Part shown: piece after piece, positions 1-7,777 of the stretch
Layout: each line of letters begins with the position of its first letter
How positions within the stretch are numbered: position 1 is the stretch's first letter
From: Roseibium sp. TrichSKD4
GTDB taxonomy: Bacteria > Pseudomonadota > Alphaproteobacteria > Rhizobiales > Stappiaceae
DNA: 42,887 nucleotides
NCBI RefSeq assembly: GCF_000148725.1
Contig: NZ_GL476319.1
Span: 81,172-124,058, forward strand
Reading direction: 5' to 3'
Notes under the pieces: model-generated
Told to the model about the DNA's origin: nothing
Databases searched by the model: none
The model's input: the letters and a program-made list of their open reading frames with translations, nothing else
Program-made: the position numbers and the translations under genes

Positions 1-59
1 TCAACGGATGTCAAAACCGTGGATCGCCCCGTGGAGATACTGATTAACCAATCTTTCAT
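1..59 (-). CDS. Start of an unidentified gene running off the left edge
   Basis: An ATG on the minus strand at 59 overlaps by one base (TGATG) the stop codon that ends the IclR gene once its frame is repaired. Nineteen codons are visible (MKDWLISISTGRSTVLTSV) before the window ends, with no stop in frame. The overlap suggests translational coupling and a shared operon with the IclR regulator. No family can be assigned from 19 residues. The upstream Shine-Dalgarno match is weak (TTGGGG), so the call rests mainly on the overlap. Confidence 0.4.
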   Translation of the reverse strand, partial: MKDWLISISTGRSTVLTSV

Positions 60-821
60 CAGATATGTGCCCCAATTTCTTGAGCTGCTTTATGCACCGC
101 AGTTCCAAAAACGTGTCTTTGATTTACATCTTGGAATACAGCTACAGGTCCCCCCCAGTATTATCGCGCCATAAACCCTTCCGTCCATTCCCACGACCGC
201 AGCACTAACAGAGGCTGCGCCAATCAAGACTTCTTCGCTTTGAAAGGCATATCCCGTCTCTCGCGCCTCATTGATCGCGATAGTTACATCCTCGATTGTG
301 TCCAGAGAGTGATCGGTCGTTTTTGCAAAAGACGTAGTGGCCAGAACCTTTGATCGATCTTCGTCCGTCATAGCGGCCAAAATTGCTCGCCCAGAAGCCG
401 TGTGGATTGCTGGCCAACGCCGGCCTAGTGGGGCGAGATTCAAGAGTTCATCTCGACTTGGGATTCGAGACAAGTAGACGATATCGTTACCGTCCAGTAC
501 CGATAGATCCGCTCTGGAAGCCAGCCGTTCGGACAGATCGATCAGATAGGGCGTTGCGTTCTCCAACAGCCGATTGTTGCGTAGGTACCCATAAACGGGT
601 CGGAGACAGCTACGCCCAGGAACAAATCTCTTACCGTTTTCTTCGCGCTCCAAATATCCAAGCGCCTCAAGAGTGTACACGCTTCTTTGGACAGAACTCA
701 GAGTTTCTCCTTTTAGTTCTGCGATATTCATGACTGATAAAGAACCAGAAGTATTTTGAAATGTTTCAAGAGCCTCAAGGGCCTTTAGAAGCGCATTCGA
801 ACTCATAGATTCTTCCCTCAT
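59..821 (-). pseudogene. IclR-family transcriptional regulator, frameshifted in a G7 tract
   Basis: This has an N-terminal winged helix-turn-helix (roughly residues 10-60, with SSVQRSVYTLEALGYLER) followed by the IclR effector domain (HTASGRAILAAM, ETGYAFQSEE). As sequenced, the frame runs from 821 to a TAA at 90-92 and ends in an atypical Cys-rich tail. Reading six instead of seven G at 150-156 gives GGPVAVFQDVNQ, then FGTAVHKAAQEIGAHI and a TGA at 59-61, which is the normal IclR C-terminus. The real start is probably the second ATG at 806, behind GAGGGAAG. It is divergent from tctC and probably regulates that operon. The extra G could be a true mutation, phase variation or a sequencing error. 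Loss of about 30 C-terminal residues would likely impair effector binding or oligomerisation. Confidence 0.8.
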
Positions 822-882
822 TTCTCCGCCAAATACTGCATTTCCATATCGGTCACCGCAACCCTATATTCGAAATAAGCGG

Positions 883-910
883 TTGACGTAGCGTTTTTTG
901 GTGTTAAATA
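883..910 (+). promoter_or_regulatory. Candidate sigma70-type promoter of tctCBA
   Basis: TTGACG (883-888) is followed after 16 bases by TAAATA (905-910), about 50 bases upstream of the preferred tctC start. The AT-rich stretch from 900 to 935 lies between divergent genes, where the IclR operator would also be expected. This is visual matching only. Confidence 0.35.
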
Positions 911-958
911 TTTTATATCGGAATAATAAATCGTTATATGATAACTGTGGAGCAAAAT

Positions 959-1912
959 ATGAAGAAGCTGCTGAAATCTGCCGTGCTTGGCTTTTTCCTC
1001 TTGTCGAGTCCAGCAACTGCGGACGAATGGCCATCAAAAGGGATCAACCTGACGGTTGGTTATGGTGCGGGAGGAACAACTGACTCTACCGCGCGCGTCC
1101 TTGCAACTTTGCTTGAAACGGAGCTCGACACGACAGTAACAGTTATCAATAAGCCCGGTGGAGGAGGTTCAGTCGCGGCAGGCCTTGGCGCCGCTCAACG
1201 CCCGGACGGCTATAATATTTTCACCTTTACCACTGGAGCTGCGGTTCTATCGCCTCATCGTCAGGACCTACCTTACGACACGCTTTCCGACTTCACTTTC
1301 ATCTCACAGTACGGAGCCTGGAATCTTGGGATCGTCGTTCCGGCCGATGCGCCCTATCAGACCTTTGAGGCACTGGTGACCTTCGCCAAAGAGAACCCCG
1401 GCGAAATCAGTTATGCAATTGCCGGCACCGGTACACCTCAATACCTGACGATGGAACGTCTGGCAAGGGAAGAAGGGCTGGATTGGAAAGCGGTCCCCTT
1501 CAAGGGCGGTGCCGCGTCGGTGACCGCTCTGCTCGGTAACCATGTCGATGTCATGGCGGGAGCAACCGAATGGCTTCCGCAGGTGAAATCAGGTGAGTTC
1601 AAATTGCTCGCCATCATAACAGACGCGCGCATGGATCAGTTCCCCGATGTGCCGACTTTGAAAGACCTCGGCTATGACATCGCAGCACCGTCCATACTGG
1701 GCATCGCAGCCGCCGACGGTGTACCGGAAGACGTGGTCGCAAAACTTGACACCGCAATCAAGAACGCCACGGAAAGCGAGGAGCTCCAGGCCATCATTGA
1801 TAAACTTGCAATGAAGATGACCTATCGCAACAGCGCCGATTTCGAGCAGAATGTCCGCAAAAACTACGAGATCCAAGGTGAGATCATTCGCGCCGCCGGT
1901 CTGGGCAAATAG
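959..1912 (+). CDS. tctC: TTT transporter substrate-binding protein (TctC/Bug family)
   Basis: This is the periplasmic solute receptor of a tripartite tricarboxylate transporter. It has a Sec signal peptide (MKKLLKSAVLGFFLLSSPATA, cleavage near ADEW), then the Bug-family core with PSKGINLTVGYGAGGTTDSTAR and KPGGGGSVAAGLGAA near the N-terminus and DVPTLKDLGYD near the C-terminus. I choose the ATG at 959 rather than 938 because GGAG lies six bases upstream and the signal peptide then starts with MKK. About 317 residues is normal for the family. It is the first gene of tctCBA-ggt. Members bind diverse carboxylates and amides, and the sequence alone does not give the ligand. Confidence 0.9.
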   Translation: MKKLLKSAVLGFFLLSSPATADEWPSKGINLTVGYGAGGTTDSTARVLATLLETELDTTVTVINKPGGGGSVAAGLGAAQRPDGYNIFTFTTGAAVLSPHRQDLPYDTLSDFTFISQYGAWNLGIVVPADAPYQTFEALVTFAKENPGEISYAIAGTGTPQYLTMERLAREEGLDWKAVPFKGGAASVTALLGNHVDVMAGATEWLPQVKSGEFKLLAIITDARMDQFPDVPTLKDLGYDIAAPSILGIAAADGVPEDVVAKLDTAIKNATESEELQAIIDKLAMKMTYRNSADFEQNVRKNYEIQGEIIRAAGLGK

Positions 1913-1977
1913 TTCCGTGACAATTTGAAGACCCGGTGCGTTCAACAACGGGCCTTCGTTTCCCGAGGGAGGTGGGA

Positions 1978-2442
1978 ATGGCACAAAAAATTTCAAATAC
2001 GATTTCAGGGCTGGTGCTGCTGTTTTTTTCCGCAGTGCTCTATTTCTACCTGATCCCGAATTTCGTCGGTTCCAGTGAGGCCGGCGCCATGTCGCCTCAG
2101 TTTTTCCCGCGCCTCGGGACTGTCTTGATCGGAGTTGGTGGATTGGCATTGATTACAATTTCTGTGTTGGCAAAGTCCCCACAACCTCCTGAAGACACTC
2201 TCAAAAAAGGAGCTGTCGACACTTCAAAGACGCTGATAGCACTGCTTGTTGCCTTATCAATGGCGGGGTTCATTCTGTTGTTCCAATGGCTCGGGTACTT
2301 CTATGCCGCCCCACCGGTCATCGCAGTCCTGATGGTTCTTTTTGGCGCTCGGAACCCGCTGATCGTTCTCCTGACAGCCGCGATTACAACCGCCGCACTG
2401 TTTGCCGTATTCAACCTCGGCTTAAACCTTCCGCTTGCTTGA
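1978..2442 (+). CDS. tctB: TTT transporter small membrane subunit (TctB)
   Basis: This is a small integral membrane protein of about 154 residues with four predicted hydrophobic segments (around ISGLVLLFFSAVLYFYLIP, VLIGVGGLALITISVLA, LLVALSMAGFILLF, and the C-terminal VLLTAAITTAALFAVF). Its position between tctC and tctA and its size fit TctB, whose sequence is poorly conserved. The ATG at 1978 follows a strong GGGAGGTGGGA ribosome-binding site; upstream in-frame codons lack one. It lies 65 bases after tctC and 9 before tctA. It is expected to pair with TctA in the inner membrane. Confidence 0.85.
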   Translation: MAQKISNTISGLVLLFFSAVLYFYLIPNFVGSSEAGAMSPQFFPRLGTVLIGVGGLALITISVLAKSPQPPEDTLKKGAVDTSKTLIALLVALSMAGFILLFQWLGYFYAAPPVIAVLMVLFGARNPLIVLLTAAITTAALFAVFNLGLNLPLA

Positions 2443-2451
2443 GGTGTAACT

Positions 2452-3936
2452 ATGATTGCCGACCTCTTCTCTGCTTTGGACATGCTGCTTTCAGTTCAGA
2501 ACCTGATAGCCATCTTTGCAGGCGTCGCCTTCGGTGTCTTCATGGGGGCCGTACCTGGGTTGACGGGAACAATGGGCATCGCTCTCATTATCCCGCTGAC
2601 TTATGCATTTGAGCCGATCACCGCTTTCGCTTTGCTGCTTGGAACTTATAAGGGCGCTCTCTTCAGCGGCTGTATTCCAGCAATTCTTATCAACACGCCA
2701 GGCACTCCCGCGGCTGCCGCCACGGTTCTTGACGGTTATCCATTGACCCAAAAAGGCCGTGGCGGCGAAGCTATGGGAATGGCGCTTTGGTCGTCTGTAA
2801 TAGGTGATGTGATATCAACCATTGCCCTGATATTTGGCGCAATACTATTAGCTCAGCTTGCAACCAAGTTTGGCCCACCAGAGTTCGCCATGCTGGTTCT
2901 GTTCTCGCTGACAATCGTTGCCGGAGTTTCAGGCGACACTATGATCAAAGGCCTTATCGCTGCAGCCGTTGGTTTCATCTTTGGGACAGTCGGCCTTGAT
3001 CCGATGATGGCGACGCCGCGGTTCACATTCGGTGAACTCACAATGTTGAACGGCATATCACTGATGGCAATGTTGATCGGTCTCTTCGCGGTCTCGGAAC
3101 TTTTCATTCAAGCCGAGGTGTCGACTGCCTTAGTCTCCAAGGTCGTCGTACCCAAAGCGCAAATCGGTTGGGCCAAGATTCGAGAGAAACTACCCACGAT
3201 TCTGCGTGGTTCGATGATTGGGATTGTATTGGGTTCCATTCCAGGTCTCGGCGCGACACCTTCGGCATTCCTGTCCTATTCCGAAGCCAAGCGTGCCTCG
3301 AAAACACCAGAGAAATTTGGAAAAGGCTCGTTGGATGGCGTTGCAGCGGCCGAATCCGCCAATAATGCGACCGCTGGCGGCGCACTGATCCCGCTAATGG
3401 CGCTCGGCGTGCCGGGCGACGTTGTAACCGCCGTTCTACTGGGTGCTTTCCTGATTCACGGGCTGGCACCAGGGCCACAGCTCTTCGCCGAGAACCTCGA
3501 TCTCGTCTATGCGATCTTCATCGCCCTGCTGATCGCTGCGTTGATGCTGCCGATGATCGGTCTGGCCGCAATCCGGCTCTTCTCCCGCATCGTGATGATC
3601 CCGCGCTATGTGCTTTATCCAATCATCGCGATCCTATGCTTGCTGGGCGTGTTTGGCTTCAATTCCAGCCCTACTGACCTCTGGATCATGTTGGGTTTTG
3701 GTTTTCTCGGATATGCAATGCGAAAGCTTGCCTTTCCGTTGGCGCCAATGATGATCGGTTTCGTCCTGGAACCCATTGGGGAGCAATCTGTCAGGCAGGC
3801 TCTCACGATTTCCTCCGGAAACTGGTCGGTATTCGTTTCAACCCCGATTTCCATTCTGTTCCTGGCTCTGACCGTGCTCTCGGTCGTATTCATCACGCGT
3901 AGAACATTAAAAGACCGAAAGGTGGTGCAGGCATGA
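2452..3936 (+). CDS. tctA: TTT transporter large membrane subunit (TctA)
   Basis: The product has 494 residues, the usual TctA length, with about a dozen hydrophobic segments and the family's glycine-rich repeats: GAVPGLTGTMGIALIIPLTY near the N-terminus and the related GSIPGLGATPSAFLSY near residue 265. The motif NTPGTPAAAATVLDGYP is also typical. It forms the secondary-transport channel that uses an ion gradient to move the ligand delivered by TctC. Its TGA overlaps the ATG of the hydrolase gene (ATGA at 3933-3936), which suggests that transport and hydrolysis are coupled in one operon. Confidence 0.93.
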   Translation: MIADLFSALDMLLSVQNLIAIFAGVAFGVFMGAVPGLTGTMGIALIIPLTYAFEPITAFALLLGTYKGALFSGCIPAILINTPGTPAAAATVLDGYPLTQKGRGGEAMGMALWSSVIGDVISTIALIFGAILLAQLATKFGPPEFAMLVLFSLTIVAGVSGDTMIKGLIAAAVGFIFGTVGLDPMMATPRFTFGELTMLNGISLMAMLIGLFAVSELFIQAEVSTALVSKVVVPKAQIGWAKIREKLPTILRGSMIGIVLGSIPGLGATPSAFLSYSEAKRASKTPEKFGKGSLDGVAAAESANNATAGGALIPLMALGVPGDVVTAVLLGAFLIHGLAPGPQLFAENLDLVYAIFIALLIAALMLPMIGLAAIRLFSRIVMIPRYVLYPIIAILCLLGVFGFNSSPTDLWIMLGFGFLGYAMRKLAFPLAPMMIGFVLEPIGEQSVRQALTISSGNWSVFVSTPISILFLALTVLSVVFITRRTLKDRKVVQA

Positions 3937-5507
3937 GCCGCGCAGCAAGTCAATCAATCCAAATCCGGAAACCCGCCATCAAAACCGAAAAAGGACTGGT
4001 TGCATCGCAGAACCGCATTGCATCCGAAATTGGTGCGGATGCTCTCCGGAAAGGCGGGAACGCAATTGACGCCGCCATTGCCACATCTTTTGCGCTCGGC
4101 GTTGTGGAGCCGTGGATGAGCGGGATCGGCGGCGGCGGCTACATGATCATTAGGCGCGCTGGAGATGACGGCGCGCAAGTCGTCGATTTCGGTATGCGCA
4201 CACCGGCCGAGCTGAAGATAGATGACTATCCAGTCATCGGGGGCAAGGCCAGCGATCTCTTCCCCTGGCCAGTCGTCGAAGGCGACACCAATGTCTTTGG
4301 GGCAAAAGCTGTCGCGATCCCCGGTCAGGTGGCGGGGATGGCCAAAGCACATGAGGCTTTCGGTTCTCTGCCCTGGGCCGATCTTGTGGCCCCTGCCGTT
4401 ATCGAAGCTGAAGAGGGACTTATGGTTGACTGGTATGCCCAGTTGATCCTTGCGGGTGCGGCCAAGGGGCTGGCCAAGTTTCCAGCATCGCGCGCAGCTT
4501 ATCTCGACGAAGACGGGTTTCCGAAGGCGTCTGCTTGGACTGCGCTCGACCAGACGCGGTGCGATCAGAGCACACTCGCAACAACGTTAGCAGCCATTGC
4601 GTCGCAAGGGCCAAGCGCCTTTTACCGAGGAGCCATTGCGCAAAGTATTGTGGATGATCTGCAATCCGCTGGGGGGCGCCACACTCTTGAGGATTTAAGC
4701 GGCTACCAAGCTAAAATTGTTACCGCATCTGAGTTTGAATACAAAGGGCATCGCGTCTTCGGCACTCCCGAGATGACCGCCGGACCGACGTTGGAACGTG
4801 TACTCCAAATGCTCAAGGACTGGTCCCCGAGCGGCTCAAAAACGACAGACCAAGACTTCGCAATCTTCGACCGCGTAATCAGGGAAGCGAACCAAGAACG
4901 CTTTGAGACCATGGGCGACCTTGAACATGAGCTTGCACCGAGTTGTACCACGCATTTCAACGTTGTGGATGACCAGGGCACGATAGTATCTGTGACTCAA
5001 ACACTCCTTTCTATTTTTGGATCACGAATGACATTGCCGAAGAGCGGTGTTTTGATGAACAACGGCATTATGTGGTTCGATCCCGAGCTGGGAAAACCCA
5101 ATTCAATAGGGCCCAACAAACGCTGCCTCGCGAACATGTGCCCGACTTTGTTAGAGCGTTCGGACGGAACCCGCTTTGGTCTCGGAGCTGCAGGCGGGCG
5201 CAAAATCATGCCAGCCGTCGCGCAGTTGACATCTTACCTATTAGATTTTGGGATGGATGCAGACAGCGCAATACACGAGCCAAGGATTGACGTAAGCCTA
5301 ACCGACACAACGATTGCCGATAATGCCTTGCAAGCGGGGGTTCGCAACGGACTTAGACGAAAGCTCCCTAGTTTGAGCGAAGCCCCGCGTACGGTATACC
5401 CTTACAATTTCGCTTGTCCCTCAATTGTCGAACGCAGCGGACCTTGCAACGCTGGGGCGACTGAAATCATGGCTTATTGGGCTGATACTGTGTCCGCGGA
5501 CGACTAA
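3933..5507 (+). CDS. Gamma-glutamyltransferase-like Ntn hydrolase, likely cytoplasmic
   Basis: At 524 residues it is similar in length to GGT and class IV cephalosporin-acylase relatives. The N-terminal region has the family block ASEIGADALRKGGNAIDAAIA and the GIGGGGYM motif. The autoprocessing and nucleophile Thr lies in SCTTHFNVVD, where precursor cleavage should give large and small subunits. No signal peptide is visible, so it probably works in the cytoplasm on something imported by TctCBA. Compared with E. coli GGT, the positions that hold the gamma-glutamyl alpha-amino and carboxyl groups differ: the Asn411 position reads Leu (TLLSIFG) and Asp433 reads Trp (NNGIMWF). The substrate is therefore probably another amide or acyl compound. 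It is translationally coupled to tctA. Confidence 0.85.
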   Translation: MSRAASQSIQIRKPAIKTEKGLVASQNRIASEIGADALRKGGNAIDAAIATSFALGVVEPWMSGIGGGGYMIIRRAGDDGAQVVDFGMRTPAELKIDDYPVIGGKASDLFPWPVVEGDTNVFGAKAVAIPGQVAGMAKAHEAFGSLPWADLVAPAVIEAEEGLMVDWYAQLILAGAAKGLAKFPASRAAYLDEDGFPKASAWTALDQTRCDQSTLATTLAAIASQGPSAFYRGAIAQSIVDDLQSAGGRHTLEDLSGYQAKIVTASEFEYKGHRVFGTPEMTAGPTLERVLQMLKDWSPSGSKTTDQDFAIFDRVIREANQERFETMGDLEHELAPSCTTHFNVVDDQGTIVSVTQTLLSIFGSRMTLPKSGVLMNNGIMWFDPELGKPNSIGPNKRCLANMCPTLLERSDGTRFGLGAAGGRKIMPAVAQLTSYLLDFGMDADSAIHEPRIDVSLTDTTIADNALQAGVRNGLRRKLPSLSEAPRTVYPYNFACPSIVERSGPCNAGATEIMAYWADTVSADD

Positions 5508-5511
5508 TGCT

Positions 5512-6204
5512 ATGAACAATTTTTTATTGCAGATCCGCTGGCCAGATTTGATTGCCCTTATATCGTTAGTAGCCTGTTTCACTCTATACGCCCCACTCAG
5601 CAATTTGATTTTGGGGGGAAACATCTCGTCACGAATGCTGGAGTGGCGAAAAAGCTGGGCGCGTCAGATGATGTGGAGAGAAGAGCGTATTACTGATGTT
5701 AGTCTTGTTAGAGGACTAATCGGAAATGTCTCGTTCTTTGCCACAACGACGGTTTTTGTAATCAGTGGATTGCTTGCTCTGATTGGATCCAGCGGACCCA
5801 TAGTTGCGAAACTTAATGCTTTACCGCATTTCGATAGGGTTAGCGAGGAAACAATAATAATGAAGCTCTCTACCCTGTTGGGAATGGCTGTTGTCGCATT
5901 CTTTAAGTTTGGTTGGGCGATGCGGTTGCATGCAAATGCACTGCTTATGGTCGGTGCGGCTCCTGAACCTGCGCAAAGAGACAGCGCGCTAGCTGAATAT
6001 GTAGGGTCTAGTCTCGCAAAGATGAGTGCCTTAGCTTCTTTACATTTCCAAGGTGGCGTTAGGGCTTATTACTTCGGATTTGCAACACTCCCTTGGCTTT
6101 TTTCTGCTTGGCTTCTATTTCCTTCCTTAGCTCTCATGATATTAGTTGCAATAAGGCGAGAGTATTTCTCAAACGCCTTTCGCGCAGCGATGCCCCCAGT
6201 TTAA
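5512..6204 (+). CDS. DUF599-family membrane protein
   Basis: About 230 residues with four or more hydrophobic segments (DLIALISLVACFTLYAPLSNLIL; NVSFFATTTVFVISGLLALIG; LGMAVVAFFKFGWAM; LPWLFSAWLLFPSLALMILVA). The NVSFFATTT stretch and the preceding WREERITDVSLVRGL resemble DUF599 (predicted membrane protein). I choose the ATG at 5512, just after the hydrolase stop, because an earlier in-frame ATG at 5425 would lie inside the hydrolase gene. No clear ribosome-binding site is seen. By eye the gene is more AT-rich than the sulfonate genes. Its function is unknown, and its link to tct-ggt rests only on adjacency. Confidence 0.7.
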   Translation: MNNFLLQIRWPDLIALISLVACFTLYAPLSNLILGGNISSRMLEWRKSWARQMMWREERITDVSLVRGLIGNVSFFATTTVFVISGLLALIGSSGPIVAKLNALPHFDRVSEETIIMKLSTLLGMAVVAFFKFGWAMRLHANALLMVGAAPEPAQRDSALAEYVGSSLAKMSALASLHFQGGVRAYYFGFATLPWLFSAWLLFPSLALMILVAIRREYFSNAFRAAMPPV

Positions 6205-6319
6205 ATGGACTGGGCTTTTTAAAATGGAACTCATTGTGAGTTGATGTGGTAATCATCCCCGAAAACGATTGGGTTGAAAATTTGATTTCTCCGTTATTTG
6301 ATGCGCATGGAGAATGAGA

Positions 6320-6489
6320 TGAATAGCCCTCCCCTTTTGAAGTTGTCCGCTGTTATGTTTAGGAAAACGGAAGATCAAAATGTCTCTGAAACACCAGAGG
6401 CCAGAAGAGGTTGTCTCGAATTTGCTGTAGGTTGAAGTGCTTCTCGGCCGGGTGTCCTCCGTCAAGGAAATTTGGACATATATTAGTTC
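6320..6489 (+). pseudogene. Degraded IS3-family orfA remnant
   Basis: From an ATG at 6380 the frame reads MSLKHQRPEEVVSNLL, then TAG, then VEVLLGRVSSVKE. This matches the start of IS3-family orfA proteins of the type RPEEVVSKLRQVEVLL...SV.EAIR, with an internal stop and then loss of similarity. The preceding bases from 6320 (TGAATAGCCCTCCCC) could be the element's terminus. The fragment stops where the next element begins, near 6490, which suggests nested insertion. Bases 6205-6319 between the DUF599 gene and this remnant hold nothing I recognise. Confidence 0.55.
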
Positions 6490-6526
6490 TGTTTAACGGG
6501 GTAACTGGCTCATCTATTTGTCGATG

Positions 6527-7309
6527 TTAGGCGGCTTGCTTGCGGTGTTGCAAGAGCCGTTGTGCGATGGGTTTTCGTTTGATCCTTTCTCGATTGCGCA
6601 GGACTTGTTCACCGCGCACATGGTCCATGCCCTTGTCGTCGAGCCAGTCGGCCAGCTCACCGGCGAAGTAACTTGACCCATTGTCCGACAACAGTCTTGG
6701 CCGGTGGCGGACACTGGCCTGATTACAGCCTGAAGCCTGTAAGGCCAGTTCCAACGTATCCGTGACATCACTGGCCAACATCGTCGTACACAGCTTCCAC
6801 GCGATGACATAGCGGCTGTAATCATCAAGGATTGTTGACAGGTAAAACCAACCCCAGCCAATAACCTTCAGATAGGTGAAGTCTGTCTGCCACAGCTCAT
6901 TGGGCGCTGTGGTCTTGTTCTTGAACTCGTCAGCTGCCTTGACCACGATAAAGGCCGGACTGGTGATGAGGTCATGGGCTTTCAGCAACCGGTAAACACT
7001 GGCCTCAGACACGAAGTACTGCTTTGTGTCCGTAAACTGGACAGCCAGCTCCCGAGGTGAGAGTTCCGGTTCTTCCAGGGCCAGATCAATGACCTGTTGG
7101 CGGATATCATCGGGGATCCGGTTCCAGACCCGTGCAGGCATGGGGGCCGTGTCCTGCAAGGCATCTATGCCACCGGTTTGATATTTGTCATACCAGACGT
7201 AGAAGGTTGACCTTGGAATACCCAGCCGATCCAGCGTCTGTCTGACTGGAAGATGGGACTGCTCCACCAGTCGAATGATTTCAAGTTTCTCGGAGGCGGG
7301 ATATCTCAT
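6527..7309 (-). pseudogene. IS3-family OrfB integrase with in-frame internal deletion
   Basis: The N-terminal helix-turn-helix (KLEIIRLVEQSHLPVRQTLDRLGIPRSTFY) and the rve integrase core are present, with the first catalytic Asp in LWQTDFTYLK and the second in LLSDNGSSYFAG. After GMDHVRG, relatives continue with the PYHPQTQGKIERWHQ-type block holding the catalytic Glu. Here the protein jumps directly to NRERIKRKPIAQRLLQHRKQAA, the normal C-terminus. Roughly 70-80 residues are therefore missing near 6605-6625 without breaking the frame. Lacking the third DDE residue, the protein should be catalytically dead. Its ATG overlaps the orfA stop (ATGA). Confidence 0.85.
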
Positions 7310-7683
7310 TCGTCGTCGACCCCATCCCCGATCATGCTTTTTTTGAGAAGGCGAAGTTCCAGAGCCTGTTCTGCAACCACTTCCTTCAAGTCCCTCGTCT
7401 CTTTGCGAAGAGACTTTACTTCATCAGAACTGGCTTCACGAGCTGCGTCCCCAGCAAGCCGTTTCTTGCCCGCTTCCATGAAGTCCTTGGACCAGGAATA
7501 ATACTGGCTCTGGGCGATACCTTCCTGGCGGCAAAGTTCTGCAATGCTGTCTTCGCCTCGAAGACCAGAAACCACTATGCGGATCTTCTCTTCAGCGGAA
7601 AACCGACGGCGGGTCTGGCGTTTGATGTCTTTTACGATCCAATCCGCATCGTCGGTCACTCGGTCCTTCTTTCGTCTCATCAT
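7306..7683 (-). CDS. IS3-family OrfA helix-turn-helix protein
   Basis: The product starts MMRRKKDRVTDD and contains an IS3 OrfA helix-turn-helix (RRRFSAEEKIRIVVSGLRGEDSIAELCRQEGIAQSQYYSWSKDF), followed by a Leu/Glu-rich coiled-coil segment (DEVKSLRKETRDLKEVVAEQALELRLLKKSM). The ATG at 7683 follows CAGGAGCAA; the TTG at 7701 would add six residues but has no better signal. Its end overlaps orfB by four bases, the usual arrangement in which a transframe OrfAB transposase can be made. It appears intact, although its partner is not. Confidence 0.85.
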   Translation of the reverse strand: MMRRKKDRVTDDADWIVKDIKRQTRRRFSAEEKIRIVVSGLRGEDSIAELCRQEGIAQSQYYSWSKDFMEAGKKRLAGDAAREASSDEVKSLRKETRDLKEVVAEQALELRLLKKSMIGDGVDDE

Positions 7684-7777
7684 TTGCTCCTGAGTTAGCA
7701 ATGATGAGCCAAAATCACTCCCTTACGAAATCAAACCAATTTGCCCATTAGGCGCTGACGGTGGACATGAAATTCCA

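Larger units (their letters stand above)
6490..7733 (-). mobile_element. IS3-family insertion sequence, defective
   Basis: This element has two overlapping minus-strand reading frames, orfA and orfB. Terminal sequences share GGCTCATC in inverted orientation (6507-6514 and GATGAGCC at 7703-7710). Outside these, each end can be read as TGTTTAACGGGG or TGATTTCGTAAGGG, so the stated limits are estimates. I saw no convincing target-site duplication. An internal deletion in orfB makes it non-autonomous. It separates the tct-ggt block from the soeABC operon. Confidence 0.75.

Noticed and set aside
150-156. Programmed ribosomal frameshifting in the IclR gene
   Set aside because: No slippery heptamer with a downstream structure was recognised, and a one-base homopolymer error or mutation is simpler. 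IclR regulators are not known to use frameshifting.
6253-6465. 70-codon minus-strand frame next to the IS
   Set aside because: It runs antisense to the recognisable orfA remnant and has no ribosome-binding site or family.
7734-7777. Right-hand remainder of the older IS remnant
   Set aside because: The 44 bases between the IS end and the soeC stop show only loose similarity to the terminus at 6320, so I could not support it.
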